Source: Salinigranum salinum (lineage in GTDB: Archaea; Halobacteriota; Halobacteria; Halobacteriales; Haloferacaceae). From it: a DNA stretch of 64,000 nt. The notes under the pieces are model-generated. The model was not told the origin of the DNA, did not search any database, and saw only the letters and a program-made list of their open reading frames with translations. Location: the NCBI RefSeq assembly GCF_009176545.1, contig NZ_VTOJ01000002.1:62001-126000 (forward strand). The letters run 5' to 3'. Shown here piece by piece: positions 8,404-17,472 of the stretch; positions within the stretch are counted from its first letter, which is position 1, and each line of letters starts with the position of its first letter. Made by a program: the position numbers and the translations under genes.

Positions 8404-8871
8404 CTACTCACCCTGCCGGCCGAGGTAGTTGACGTCGACCGTGTGGCTCCCCGCCTCGCTCTCGAGTTCCAGCCGGTCGACGAGGTTCGCCCGGACGTGT
8501 TCGCGCCACGTCTCGACGCTCTCCGCGTGGAACGTCCGGTGCCGTTCGACCGAGTAGTCGCCACGGCACCGGAGTTCGTCCTCGGTTTCGTCGACCGACG
8601 GCACTGGGGGGAGGTCGGGGTCGACGAACGCCGCCGGGTCGATGTGGAGGGGCCGGGTCCCCTCGTGCGACGCCTCCGTCCCCCCAGCGACGTGCAGTCG
8701 CGCACGCATCCGCCCGGCGAACGGCGGTGTCACCCGGAGCACGGCGGGCCTGTCGGCTCGCTGGCTGGCTTCGAGCGCCGTCAGCACGTCGTCGACCGTG
8801 ACGGCGACGCTGCGGACGGTCGTCGGATCGTCGCTCCCGCGCTCGGTTCGTCGATCGAACCCCGTCGTCAT
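8404..8871 (-). CDS. Hypothetical acidic protein
   Basis: A 155-aa cytosolic protein without membrane segments. Visible features are a Thr/Val-rich helix (VRSVAVTVDDVLTALEASQR), a strand pair (AVLRVTPPFAGRMRARLHV) and a C-terminal segment rich in Glu/His/Arg. I do not recognise the family. Codon use and acidity match the host, so I treat it as real. No clear promoter box is seen before the ATG at 8871, so the start is uncertain. Confidence 0.55.
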   Translation of the reverse strand: MTTGFDRRTERGSDDPTTVRSVAVTVDDVLTALEASQRADRPAVLRVTPPFAGRMRARLHVAGGTEASHEGTRPLHIDPAAFVDPDLPPVPSVDETEDELRCRGDYSVERHRTFHAESVETWREHVRANLVDRLELESEAGSHTVDVNYLGRQGE

Positions 8872-8962
8872 CGATCCGCCCTCGGGACGGCCCTGTCACG
8901 TCCTTCGGCCGCCTGGCGGTCACGCCGACGGTTCGCTGTCACGAGAAGGGAGCGTCCACGGC

Positions 8963-9121
8963 TCACGTCCCGTCGCCCCGCGCGACGGACTGCTGCCCGT
9001 GGCTCGTCCCGTACGCTCGCGGACGGAGTGTGCCACCACACTCCGGACACGCGGCACGGTAGGACCCCGAAGAGACGGGGATCTCACAGTCTCGGCACAC
9101 GTACGACGGCCGTTCGGACAT
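8963..9121 (-). CDS. Rubrerythrin-like small zinc-ribbon protein
   Basis: A 52-aa protein with YVCRDC near residue 8 and CPECGGTLR near residue 25: a rubredoxin/rubrerythrin-like two-knuckle ribbon. The C-terminus is basic and polar. It likely binds zinc; role unknown. The ATG at 9119-9121 is preceded by TTTAACAC on the minus strand (about 9145-9152), correctly placed for a leaderless mRNA. It lies between a hypothetical gene and trpB, all on the minus strand but with separate promoters. Confidence 0.75.
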   Translation of the reverse strand: MSERPSYVCRDCEIPVSSGSYRAACPECGGTLRPRAYGTSHGQQSVARGDGT

Positions 9122-9242
9122 CACTGCTCTGTAGGCGAGTATTCGTGTTAAATGTTGGCACGCACCTCGCTGCCGGACCGCCGGCGTGACAGCCGGGCTC
9201 CGGAGAGCGCAGGGACCGGTTCGAGAGGCGAGACAGGCGGGC

Positions 9243-10418
9243 TCAGGTCCCGAGGTCGAACAGCTCCGCAGCCTGCTCCATGTCCTTGTCACCGCGACCG
9301 GAGAGGTTGACCACGATCGTGTCGTGGTCGGCGGCGAGTTCCTCGGCGAGGGCGACCGCGTGACTCGTCTCCAGCGCGGGGATGATCCCCTCGGTCTCCG
9401 AGAGCGTGCGGAACGCCGCGAGCGCCCGGTCGTCGGTGACGCCGTGGTACTCACACCGGCCCACGGCCCGGAACATCGCGTGTTCGGGGCCGACACCGGG
9501 GTAGTCGAGACCGGCCGAGACGGAGTGGACCTCGACGTCGTCGTCGATGACTCGCGTCTGCATTCCGTGGATGACGTCCTCCGTGCCCTCGGCCAGGGGT
9601 GCGGCGTGCTTCTTCGAGTCGGCCCCCTCGCCGCCGCCCTCGGCCCCGTAGAAGGCGACGTCGTCGTCGCGGAAGGCGTGGAACAGGCCGATGGCGTTCG
9701 ATCCACCGCCCACACAGGCGACACAGGCGTCCGGGAGGGAACCGGTCTCCTCGAGGATCTGCTCGCGCGCTTCCTCGCCGATGACCGACTGGAACTCCCG
9801 GACCATCCGCGGGAACGGGTCGGGGCCCACCGCGGATCCGACCAGGTAGTGGGTGTCGTCCATGTTGTGCGCGAAGTCCTCGAGTGCCGCGTCGACCGCG
9901 TCGGCCAGGCCTGAGCCGCCACGGGTGACCTCGTTCACCTCCGCGCCCATCAGCCGCATCCGGAAGACGTTCATCTTCTGCCGCTCCACGTCCTTCTTCC
10001 CCATGTAGATCTCCGTCTCCATGTCGAACAGCGCGCCGACCATCGCGGTCGCGGTGCCGTGCTGGCCCGCGCCCGTCTCGGCGATGAGCCGCGTCTTGCC
10101 CGCCTTCTTCGCCAGCAGCGCCTGTCCGACGGCGTTGTTGATCTTGTGCGCGCCGCCGTGGAGGAGGTCCTCGCGCTTGAGGTAGACGTCGGCGCCGTAC
10201 TCCGCCGAGAGATTGCCGGCGTAGTACAGCGGTGTCGGACGGCCCGCGTACGGTTCGAGTATCTCGCGAAATTCGGCGTGGAACTCGGGGGTCCGGACGA
10301 TGGTCTCGAACGCGTGAGCCAGCTGTTCGAGCGGCTCCTCCATCAGCTCGGGGACGTGCCGACCGCCGAACTCGCCGAACTGTCCGTCGTCGTCCGCGTC
10401 GTCGTGGTGCTGTGACAT
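9243..10418 (-). CDS. trpB: Tryptophan synthase beta chain
   Basis: A 391-aa PLP enzyme that joins indole and serine to make tryptophan. The PLP lysine is Lys92 in HGGAHKINN, the catalytic glutamate is Glu114 in AETGAGQHG, and the phosphate cup is GGGSNAIGLF. The N-terminal FGEFGGRHVPELM is that of the TrpB1 type, which normally pairs with TrpA. No trpA or trpC lies beside it in this window. An upstream in-frame ATG at 10445 was rejected because CTATTTGT (minus strand, 10442-10449) lies 27 nt before the ATG at 10418. Confidence 0.95.
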   Translation of the reverse strand: MSQHHDDADDDGQFGEFGGRHVPELMEEPLEQLAHAFETIVRTPEFHAEFREILEPYAGRPTPLYYAGNLSAEYGADVYLKREDLLHGGAHKINNAVGQALLAKKAGKTRLIAETGAGQHGTATAMVGALFDMETEIYMGKKDVERQKMNVFRMRLMGAEVNEVTRGGSGLADAVDAALEDFAHNMDDTHYLVGSAVGPDPFPRMVREFQSVIGEEAREQILEETGSLPDACVACVGGGSNAIGLFHAFRDDDVAFYGAEGGGEGADSKKHAAPLAEGTEDVIHGMQTRVIDDDVEVHSVSAGLDYPGVGPEHAMFRAVGRCEYHGVTDDRALAAFRTLSETEGIIPALETSHAVALAEELAADHDTIVVNLSGRGDKDMEQAAELFDLGT

Positions 10419-10568
10419 GTGACTCCGTGTCTCGGTCTCGTACAAATAGCTGCCGTTCAGCCCGACCCACCGGGTGAGTTCACGGGCCGACCGAGTCTCG
10501 GGCGTGGAGCGAGAGACCAGGGCTCACACGCCGAACCCGGAGGCGGTCACGCCGGTTCGCCCTCTACG

Positions 10569-10574
10569 GTTAAG
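10569..10574 (+). promoter_or_regulatory. Probable promoter box for the uORF-phoD transcript
   Basis: GTTAAG at 10569-10574 is centred 28 nt before the ATG at 10600, the spacing seen for leaderless genes throughout this window. No comparable box lies 25-30 nt before the phoD ATG at 10697, so phoD is probably transcribed behind the short upstream ORF. Confidence 0.45.
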
Positions 10575-10599
10575 TTGTCTGGCGTCCAACAACAGTGGT

Positions 10600-10695
10600 A
10601 TGTCTCTCACTGTCGTTCACACGCGACCGGCTCCGGCCCGGTCGACCGACCAGGATCGCAAAACCCCCGGCGACTTCGGGGGACTCCGAGGCTGA
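10600..10695 (+). CDS. Leaderless 31-codon upstream ORF before phoD
   Basis: An ATG at 10600, at leaderless distance from the box at 10569-10574, opens a frame that begins MSLTVVHTRPAPARSTDQ and stops with TGA at 10693-10695. One base (A) separates this stop from the phoD ATG at 10697, which is in another frame. The arrangement TGA-A-ATG favours termination-reinitiation. The peptide has no recognisable family; it may be regulatory or simply a leader. Confidence 0.45.
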   Translation: MSLTVVHTRPAPARSTDQDRKTPGDFGGLRG

Positions 10696-10696
10696 A

Positions 10697-12490
10697 ATGT
10701 CGACTGTCACGATCCGACCGGCGATCGAAGCCACCGAACTCACCGACGTCGACACGCTGGTCGACACCGGCGCGGATATATCCGTCGACCGCCCGGAGGA
10801 AGTGTTTCCCCAGTCCGTCGCGAGCGGCGGGCCGACGCCGACCGGCATCGTCCTCTGGACGCGAATCGACCCCGAACGGTACGACACCGACCGGAGGCTG
10901 CGGCTCGAGGTCGCGACCGACGAGTCGTTCGCGGAGCCGATCGTCCGGCGTGAGTTCCCGGGCCCCGGCGTGAAACCCACGGACAACTACACCATCCGCG
11001 TCGACCTCGACGGGCTGCTCGAACCCGACAGCGTCTACTACTACCGCTTCGGCTACGGCGGCGTCCGCAGTCGGATCGGGCGCTGTCGAACGCTCCCCCG
11101 GCGTGGCTCCTCACCCGACTCGCTCAGCTTCGGGCTGTTGAACTGTCAGAACTACCAGAACGGCTACTTCGGCGCGATGGCCCACCTCGCCGATTCCGAC
11201 GTCGACTTCGTCCTCCACCTCGGCGACTACATCTACGAGTACGTCGCCGACGGCTACCCGAAGGGACCCGACGGGCCGTACAAGGACCGACGTCTCGAAC
11301 TGACCGACGGCGAGACGCTGCCGATGAGTCTCAACGACTTCCGACGCATCTACGAGACGTACAAGACCGACCCGCACCTCCAACGGCTCCATGAGCGGCA
11401 CACGGTCATCCAGACGTGGGACGACCACGCCATCGCCAACGATCGGTACTGGGACTTCGACGCCGACGCACCGGTGTTCCCCCAACACCCCTGTGGAGAG
11501 GCCGCCGAGTTCACGCGGTACCTCACCCGGGCCGGCATCCAGGCGTGGTGGGAGTTCGTCCCCGCCCGCATCACGTACCGGCCCGACGCGGGCCACATCC
11601 ACGACTCGTTCGACCTGTACCACGCCGTCCGGTTTGGCGACCTCGTGACACTGCTCCTGACCGACGAGCGCCTCTTCCGGAGCGAGCCGCTGTCGTTCAC
11701 GGAGAAGCTCAGTCCGCGCAAGCGGGCGGACCCCTCGCGAACGATGCTCGGCACCGACCAGCGGGAGTGGTTCCTCGACGAACTCCGCGAGAGCGAGAGC
11801 CAGTGGACGGTGTGGGCGAACGCGGTCCTCTTCAAACCGCTCACGCTCGGCACCCGGTGGCTCACCCCGTGGAGCGACTCCTGGGACGGGTTCGAGGCCG
11901 AACGGTCGCGGATCCTCCGGGCACTCGGCGAGGCGCGGGAACGCGGCGAGACCCGGGTCGTGACGCTCACCGGCGACATGCACACGACGATCGCGACGAC
12001 GCTCGAAACCGAGGGACCGGACGCGACCCGTGTCGGCGTCGAACTCATGACCCCCAGCGTGACTGCCGTGAACTTCGCCGAGAAGGCCACAGAGAAAGTC
12101 GAGACGGCTGCCGGCAGTCGCCTCGCTGGTCGGCTGGCCGGACACCTCCTGTCGAAGGTGATGCGGGCCGTGGTGACGGGACTGAACGACGACTACGCGT
12201 TCCTCGATAGCGCGAACTTCGGCTACTCCGTCATCGAGTTCTCCCGCGACGACTGCACGTGGGACGTCTACTGGGTGGACAAGACGGTCAACGCCGCCGA
12301 GACCGACGCGATCCACGCCTACAGCGTTCGCGTCCCCGTCGACGCGTACGAGATCGAAACCCGACCGACCGAGGGGCGGGTCGACACCCACGGACGGGCC
12401 CGTGATGCTCCAGGACCGACCCGACCACGCCGGCTACAGTCGGACGCCCCGACCACTCGGCGAGAACGACCCTCGAAGCCGAATCCGTGA
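10697..12490 (+). CDS. phoD: PhoD-family alkaline phosphatase/phosphodiesterase
   Basis: A 597-aa metallophosphoesterase of the PhoD family. After a beta-sandwich N-domain (PEEVFPQSVASGGPTPTGIV..WTRI) come the metal-ligand motifs LHLGDYIYEY, WDDHAIAND and LTGDMHTTI. Bacterial PhoD enzymes are usually Tat-exported. This protein has no twin-arginine signal or hydrophobic leader after the ATG at 10697, so a cytoplasmic location or a different export route is implied. The last ~35 residues are Arg/Pro-rich and unlike the family, perhaps a non-conserved tail. It is transcribed behind a 31-codon uORF. Confidence 0.88.
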   Translation: MSTVTIRPAIEATELTDVDTLVDTGADISVDRPEEVFPQSVASGGPTPTGIVLWTRIDPERYDTDRRLRLEVATDESFAEPIVRREFPGPGVKPTDNYTIRVDLDGLLEPDSVYYYRFGYGGVRSRIGRCRTLPRRGSSPDSLSFGLLNCQNYQNGYFGAMAHLADSDVDFVLHLGDYIYEYVADGYPKGPDGPYKDRRLELTDGETLPMSLNDFRRIYETYKTDPHLQRLHERHTVIQTWDDHAIANDRYWDFDADAPVFPQHPCGEAAEFTRYLTRAGIQAWWEFVPARITYRPDAGHIHDSFDLYHAVRFGDLVTLLLTDERLFRSEPLSFTEKLSPRKRADPSRTMLGTDQREWFLDELRESESQWTVWANAVLFKPLTLGTRWLTPWSDSWDGFEAERSRILRALGEARERGETRVVTLTGDMHTTIATTLETEGPDATRVGVELMTPSVTAVNFAEKATEKVETAAGSRLAGRLAGHLLSKVMRAVVTGLNDDYAFLDSANFGYSVIEFSRDDCTWDVYWVDKTVNAAETDAIHAYSVRVPVDAYEIETRPTEGRVDTHGRARDAPGPTRPRRLQSDAPTTRRERPSKPNP

Positions 12491-12838
12491 CCTACACTGT
12501 CTCGACCCGACCGTGGGCGGGAACGTGCCCCGACCGTCGCCTGCGGTTCTGAGCTGTCGCGTCTCCCCCCGTCGAACGGGTGTCGTCCGTCGGACGTCCC
12601 CGACCGATCGACGGGGACGACCGTGTGCGGTGGACGGTGCCGGCCGGACCCGAACCGTGGCTTCTCCCGAAATCACCCCGGATCCCCCCAGAGTCGGAAC
12701 CCTTCGCGCCGAATCGACCATTGAACGGACACCTGTGCACTCTGCTGTCTCTTTTACGGGATAAATCAATCCCATTCCGGACTTTTGTTGAAGTTTTTCA
12801 CAACCCTTATACGCGTGACCGGATTGTGTTCAGTTGCA
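12491..12838. other. Intergenic region upstream of cspA
   Basis: No supported gene. The first ~230 nt are GC-rich with proline/arginine-coding shadow frames only. The last ~110 nt become A/T-rich, with several T-runs (TCTTTTACGGGATAAATC; GAAGTTTTTCAC) and the cspA box CTTATAC at 12806-12812. Confidence 0.5.
12806..12812 (+). promoter_or_regulatory. TATA-like box of cspA
   Basis: CTTATAC is centred 30 nt before the cspA ATG at 12839, implying a leaderless or nearly leaderless transcript. Further A/T-rich tracts just upstream may add regulatory sites. Confidence 0.6.
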
Positions 12839-13033
12839 ATGGCGAAAGGAAACGTTGATTTCTTCAACGACACTGGCGGCTACGGTTTCATTTCGACGGA
12901 CGATGCGGACGACGACGTGTTCTTCCACATGGAAGATGTCGGCGGCCCGGACCTCGAAGAGGGACAGGACGTCGAGTTCTCCATCGAGAGCTCGCCCAAG
13001 GGTCCCCGCGCAGCGAACCTCACGCGCCTGTAA
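12839..13033 (+). CDS. cspA: Cold-shock domain protein
   Basis: A 64-aa single cold-shock domain, an OB-fold that binds single-stranded RNA or DNA. It opens MAKGNVDFFNDTGGYGFIST and contains DDVFFHMEDV, the haloarchaeal forms of RNP1 and RNP2, and EGQDVEFSIE. Full length for the family. It is probably an RNA chaperone active in cold or stress. The ATG at 12839 follows CTTATAC by 30 nt. A 7-bp hairpin directly follows the stop codon. Confidence 0.93.
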   Translation: MAKGNVDFFNDTGGYGFISTDDADDDVFFHMEDVGGPDLEEGQDVEFSIESSPKGPRAANLTRL

Positions 13034-13053
13034 AGTCGTCGCTCGAGACGACT
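13034..13053 (+). terminator. Hairpin immediately after cspA
   Basis: AGTCGTC (13034-13040) and GACGACT (13047-13053) form a perfect 7-bp stem with a 6-nt loop, starting at the base after the cspA stop. No T-run follows. It may stabilise the 3' end of the mRNA or aid termination. Confidence 0.4.
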
Positions 13054-13263
13054 CGATCACCGAACACTCGTGACGTGGGCACGGTGCCCCGCCGACGAGC
13101 GGAAAACCCGTTTGTCCGGTCGTTCCCGGCAGACGTCGTTCTTCTCCGAACCACTCCAACCGCGAGCGGCCGCGCTCCGGGCGACCGCGAGCCGAGGGGC
13201 GTCGTCCGATCGATCACGGGCCGCGACCGGGACGGATTTACAGCCGCGGGGAGAGCGTGCGGT

Positions 13264-14142
13264 ATGCACGGCGGCACTCCCCCGACGGAGGCGGGCTGGT
13301 TCGCGGGCGTCGACCCGGACGATCTCGACGCCGCGAGGGAGGCGATCACCGACGGCGAGACGGACGAACCGGACGACTGGTCGGCCCTCGCCGTCGAGGC
13401 TGGATACGTCGACTCCACGGACGAGTACTACGAGTGGCTGCACGCGGCCACCGTCCACGCGGCAGCGGAAGACGTGCGCGAACGCGAGCGCGCGGACGAC
13501 CAGCAGTTGAAACACGCGATCCGTGCCATGGACGACGCGGCTCGAACCGCGAACGAACTGGCCGAGCGGGTCGAGGAGTGGGGCGGGGCGCTGTTCGACG
13601 ACGACCTCGGCGGTGGCGTCGCGGCTGCACGCGACGTCGCGGCTCGCGACCCCCGCGACCCGACCGAGGAACGAGTCGTCTCGCTCGCCGCGCGCGTGGT
13701 CGCGCTCGACGACGAGCGCGACGCGTTGCGCGCGTACGTCGAGACGCACGCACCGACCGTCGCACCGAACCTCGCCGAGATGGCCGGTCCGGTGCTTGCC
13801 GCCCGACTCGTCGCGCTCGCCGGGGGACTCGAGCCGTTGGCGAAGATGCCCGCGGGAACGATCCAGGTGCTCGGTGCCGAGGACGCGCTCTTCGCCCACC
13901 TGCGCGGACGCGCCCCTTCCCCGAAGCACGGCGTCATCTTCACCCACGAGTTCGTCCGTGGGACCCGCCCGGAGGACAGGGGCTCGGCGGCGCGGGCGTT
14001 CGCCGCGAAGCTGGCGCTCGCCGCGCGGGCGGACCACTACGCCGGCGAGCGACGCGAGCGACTCCACGTCGACCTGGCGGCACGGATGGAGCGGATCCGC
14101 TCGCGTGCCCACCCCGGCGGGACCGGTGGTGAGGACGCGTGA
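13264..14142 (+). CDS. nop5: Nop5 (Nop56/58-type) C/D RNP core protein
   Basis: A 292-aa scaffold protein of the box C/D RNP that guides 2'-O-methylation of rRNA and tRNA. The N-terminal domain binds fibrillarin, the middle part (residues ~75-160) is a charged coiled coil, and the C-terminal Nop domain is evident in AGPVLAARLVALAGGLEPLA, KMPAGTIQVLGAEDALFAHL and PKHGVIF. It lacks the Lys-rich tail of eukaryotic homologues, as expected. GATTTACAG near 13235-13243 is the leaderless promoter. Its stop overlaps the flpA GTG (GTGA), so the two partners are co-translated. Confidence 0.93.
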   Translation: MHGGTPPTEAGWFAGVDPDDLDAAREAITDGETDEPDDWSALAVEAGYVDSTDEYYEWLHAATVHAAAEDVRERERADDQQLKHAIRAMDDAARTANELAERVEEWGGALFDDDLGGGVAAARDVAARDPRDPTEERVVSLAARVVALDDERDALRAYVETHAPTVAPNLAEMAGPVLAARLVALAGGLEPLAKMPAGTIQVLGAEDALFAHLRGRAPSPKHGVIFTHEFVRGTRPEDRGSAARAFAAKLALAARADHYAGERRERLHVDLAARMERIRSRAHPGGTGGEDA

Positions 14143-14768
14143 GTCTCCCGACGGGCGTCGAACGTCGAACCGTCGACGACCGCGAGCGACTCGTCACCCG
14201 CGGCGAGCCGGTGTACGGCGAACCCACGGTGGGCGAGTGGCGCGTCTGGGACGCCGGCCGCTCGAAGCTCGGCGCGATGCTCTCGATCGGCGTGGAGACG
14301 GGGCTCGACGGCGGGGAGACCGTGCTCTATCTGGGTGCCGCCTCGGGGACGACCGTCAGCCACGTCGCCGACTTCTGCGGGCCGACGTACGCCGTCGAGT
14401 TCGCTCCGCGGCCGGCCCGCGACCTCGTGGGAGTGGCGTCGAGCCGTGAGAACCTCTTTCCGCTGCTGAAAGACGCCCGCCGCCCCGAGACGTACGCCCA
14501 CGTCGTCGAGCGCGACCTCGGGGTGATCGTCCAGGACGTCGCCACGCGCGGCCAGGCGGACGTCGCCCTCCGGAACCGGCGGTTCCTGCGCGACGACGGG
14601 CGTCTGCTCCTCGCGGTGAAGGCGCGGAGCGAGGACGTCACGGCCGCCCCCGCTGACGTGTTCGACCGGGTTCGAGAGCAGCTCGCCGAGGGGTACGAGA
14701 TCCTCGAGACGCGCCGACTCGACCGCTACCACGCGGACCACCTCGCCGTCGTCGCGCGGCCACGGTGA
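14139..14768 (+). CDS. flpA: Fibrillarin-like rRNA/tRNA 2'-O-methyltransferase
   Basis: A 209-aa SAM-dependent methyltransferase of the C/D RNP. The N-terminal domain (VYGEPTVGEWRVWDAGRSKLGAML) is followed by the Rossmann motif VLYLGAASGTTVSHVAD, the acidic SAM residue in YAVEFAPR, and RDLGVIVQDV and LLLAVKARSEDVT downstream. It starts with GTG at 14139, overlapping the nop5 stop by 4 nt, so translational coupling is likely. No glycine-arginine domain, as in other archaea. Confidence 0.95.
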   Translation: MSLPTGVERRTVDDRERLVTRGEPVYGEPTVGEWRVWDAGRSKLGAMLSIGVETGLDGGETVLYLGAASGTTVSHVADFCGPTYAVEFAPRPARDLVGVASSRENLFPLLKDARRPETYAHVVERDLGVIVQDVATRGQADVALRNRRFLRDDGRLLLAVKARSEDVTAAPADVFDRVREQLAEGYEILETRRLDRYHADHLAVVARPR

Positions 14769-14868
14769 CCGGCCGGTCATCGCTGGACGAATCCCCGTCC
14801 GCCGGTCGGGGCCGTCGCGTGCACGCGGTCCACGGTTTATTTAACAGCCCGGAGCGAAGCCCGCGCCG

Positions 14869-15942
14869 ATGGACATCGGCTCGTCGGAGGCGTTCTCTCG
14901 GCTGGGTACCCTCGGCGTCGAGGAGGAGTTCTACATCGTCGACGACGGAGGGCGACCGACGTCGGGCATCGGCGATCTGGTGTACGGTGACCCGCCTCCG
15001 GACCTGCTCGAAGACCGGCTCGACCACGAACTGTTCAAGTTCACCATCGAGACGCAGACGCCGCTGATCGAGTCGATCGACGCGGTCGACGAGACGGTCC
15101 GGGCGGTCCGCGAGGCGCTCGTCGACCACGCCGAGAGCCACGGCTACCGGATCGCCGCGGCGGGGCTGCACCCGGCGGCGAAGTGGCGCGAGCTCGACCA
15201 CGCCGAGAAACCCCGCTACCGCGCGCAGCTGGATCGGATCCGGTACCCCCAGCACCGGAACACGACGGCGGGGCTGCACGTCCACGTCGGCGTCGACGAC
15301 GCCGACAAGGCGACATGGGTGGCGAACGAACTCCGGTGGTACCTTCCTCCGTTGCTGGCGCTGTCGGCGAACTCGCCGTTCTGGAACGGCTTCGACTCGG
15401 GGCTGGCTTCCGCCCGGGCGAAGGTGTTCGAGGCGCTCCCGAACACGGGCATGCCGACCGCGTTCGACTCGTTCGACTCCTATCTCGACTTCGAACGGCA
15501 GATGGTCGAGACCGACTCGATCAACGACCGTGGCGAACTCTGGTACGACGTCCGCCCACACACGGGCCACGGGACGGTCGAGGTGCGGACGCCGGACGGA
15601 CAGACCGATCCCGCGCGCGTGACGGCCTTCACCGAGTACGTCCACGCGCTCGTGCTCGATCTCGCCGCGCGGTACGAGGACGGCGAGTCCGGGACCGACG
15701 TCCGGCGGGAACTCCTCGACGAGAACAAGTGGCGCGCGATGCGGTACGGCCGCGAGGCGTCGTTCGTCACCCCCGAGGGGGAGAGCGTGGTCGACCTCGC
15801 GACTCACGTCGACGCCGAGTGCGACCGACTCGGGGTCGACGGCCTCCGCGAGATCCTCGACGGCGACTGCTGCTCGACCCGACAGCGACGCATCCACACC
15901 GAGGCGGGTATGGACGCGCTCTGTCGGTCGCTGCTCCTCTGA
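14869..15942 (+). CDS. gshA: Glutamate-cysteine ligase (GshA, YbdK-like fold)
   Basis: A 357-aa ATP-dependent carboxylate-amine ligase that makes gamma-glutamylcysteine, the main low-molecular-weight thiol of haloarchaea. Motifs: [10 protein letters not shown] (residues ~16-25), [45 protein letters not shown] and [10 protein letters not shown]. These fit the GCS2/YbdK family; a different amine substrate cannot be excluded. GGTTTATTTAAC at 14834-14845 is placed for a leaderless start at 14869. Confidence 0.88.
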   Translation: MDIGSSEAFSRLGTLGVEEEFYIVDDGGRPTSGIGDLVYGDPPPDLLEDRLDHELFKFTIETQTPLIESIDAVDETVRAVREALVDHAESHGYRIAAAGLHPAAKWRELDHAEKPRYRAQLDRIRYPQHRNTTAGLHVHVGVDDADKATWVANELRWYLPPLLALSANSPFWNGFDSGLASARAKVFEALPNTGMPTAFDSFDSYLDFERQMVETDSINDRGELWYDVRPHTGHGTVEVRTPDGQTDPARVTAFTEYVHALVLDLAARYEDGESGTDVRRELLDENKWRAMRYGREASFVTPEGESVVDLATHVDAECDRLGVDGLREILDGDCCSTRQRRIHTEAGMDALCRSLLL

Positions 15943-16089
15943 TTCCACCCCGGTCGAGGGGGTCACGGGCGTGGAGTCGCCCCCGCGACGAGACGGAACC
16001 GCGGTGGCGGGGTGGGCGGCCGCTGTCGTTCACTCGTCACGAGAGAAAGATTTACCTGGCCGTAGTTTTGACCTTGCGGCGAGCACACG

Positions 16090-16704
16090 ATGACTCCCGA
16101 GGACACCGACCCGACTGACGGGGACGAGGGCGAGGACGGGGACGAACACCGTCCGGGGGCCGAAGACACCGGATCCGTAACCGACGACGAGTTCGAGGAC
16201 GAGTTCGACGTCGAGGAGTTCGACGACCTCGCGGAGTCGGAGGGGTCGCCGAAGGCGAAGGCGAAGGCCGCGCGCGAGCGGCTCGAGGCCGAGGCCGACC
16301 GCGCAGTCGAAGGGTTCGACGAGAACGTGGTCGACCTGCTCGCGTGGCTCCTAGACACGGAGACGCGCGCACGGATCTACGTCTATCTGAGACAGCATCC
16401 CGCGTCGACGAGCGAAGAGGTCGCCGAGGGTACCGGACTCTACCCGAGTACGGTCCGCGAGGCGCTCGCGGAACTCCACGACGAGAGGAAAGTGACGCGC
16501 GGGAAACGAGAGAGCGCGGGGGCTGGGAACAACCCCTACGAGTACGAGGCGATCGCCCCGTCGGAGCTCGTCAACGGGGTCGTCGACCAGGTCCAGCAAC
16601 AGCTCAACACCGTGTTCAACCTCGACCGCCGGCTGGGCGGGGCCGACGTGGCCGGCGACGACTCGCCCGTCACGATCACCGTCGAGGATGAAGAGACGGA
16701 GTGA
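16090..16704 (+). CDS. Winged-helix transcriptional regulator with acidic N-terminus
   Basis: A 204-aa protein. Residues 1-55 are an Asp/Glu-rich disordered segment. A charged helix follows (KAKAKAARERLEAEADR), and then a winged helix-turn-helix (LLDTETRARIYVYLRQHPA, STSEEVAEGTGLYPSTVREA, LHDERKVTRGKRE) of the ArsR/TrmB type. The last part may mediate dimerisation (VNGVVDQVQQQLNTVFNLDRRL). Targets unknown. It lies 83 nt upstream of coaD, each with its own A/T box, so it could be an independent regulator or autoregulator. Confidence 0.8.
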   Translation: MTPEDTDPTDGDEGEDGDEHRPGAEDTGSVTDDEFEDEFDVEEFDDLAESEGSPKAKAKAARERLEAEADRAVEGFDENVVDLLAWLLDTETRARIYVYLRQHPASTSEEVAEGTGLYPSTVREALAELHDERKVTRGKRESAGAGNNPYEYEAIAPSELVNGVVDQVQQQLNTVFNLDRRLGGADVAGDDSPVTITVEDEETE

Positions 16705-16787
16705 ACCGACGACGCGGACCGACGTGACGCCCCACGGCGCTCCGGTGAAGTAGTCGACTTTAAGACGCGGCGCACCGACCGCCGGAT

Positions 16788-17294
16788 ATGCACGTCGCGC
16801 TGGGCGGGACGTTCGACCCGGTCCACGACGGTCACCGCGCGCTCTTCGAACGCGCGTTCGAACTCGGCGACGTCACTGTCGGTCTCACGAGCGACGAACT
16901 GGCGCCGAAGACCCGGAACGTCGACCGGTACGTCCGCCCGTTCAAGGAACGAAAGCGCGACCTCGAAACCGAACTCGCCCGGTTCGCCGACGAGTACGAC
17001 CGCGACTTCGAGGTTCGGCGACTCGACGAGCCGACGGGCATCGCGACCGAGCCCGGCTTCGACGCGCTCGTCGTCTCGCCCGAGACCGAGTCGGGTGCCG
17101 AGGCAGTCAACCGCATCCGGCGCGAGCGTGGGCTGAAGCCGCTCGAGATCTCCATCGTCGACCACGTCCCCGCTGCCGACGGCGACCGGATCTCCTCGAC
17201 CCGGATCGTCCGTGGCGAGATCGACGAACACGGCACGCTCACGCCGGACCGCGAGGGTCGTCCGCCGGCACAGGGCTCCGAATCCGGTCACTGA
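16788..17294 (+). CDS. coaD: Phosphopantetheine adenylyltransferase, archaeal type
   Basis: A 168-aa nucleotidyltransferase for the penultimate step of coenzyme A synthesis (4'-phosphopantetheine plus ATP to dephospho-CoA). Signature motifs are GGTFDPVHDGHRAL (HxGH-like, residues 6-19) and RISSTRIVRGEI near the end, with the Lys/Arg-rich FKERKRDL between. It is of the archaeal/eukaryal PPAT type rather than bacterial. ACTTTAAGAC near 16757-16766 lies 27 nt before the ATG. The last ~20 residues are a non-conserved tail. Confidence 0.92.
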   Translation: MHVALGGTFDPVHDGHRALFERAFELGDVTVGLTSDELAPKTRNVDRYVRPFKERKRDLETELARFADEYDRDFEVRRLDEPTGIATEPGFDALVVSPETESGAEAVNRIRRERGLKPLEISIVDHVPAADGDRISSTRIVRGEIDEHGTLTPDREGRPPAQGSESGH

Positions 17295-17472
17295 TCGGTC
17301 GTCGCGTCCCGCTGCATCGCGTGTTCGACGTCCCGGCCTGTCACCCTCTCACGTTGTCCCGTCCCGGCCCGCGGGCGGCTCGTCGTCCTGTCGGTCTCAC
17401 CATCGACCTCACCGTGGTCCACGCCGACTCCCTAGCGAAACGTTCTCACACCCGGTGGGCGTAGACGGAGGT

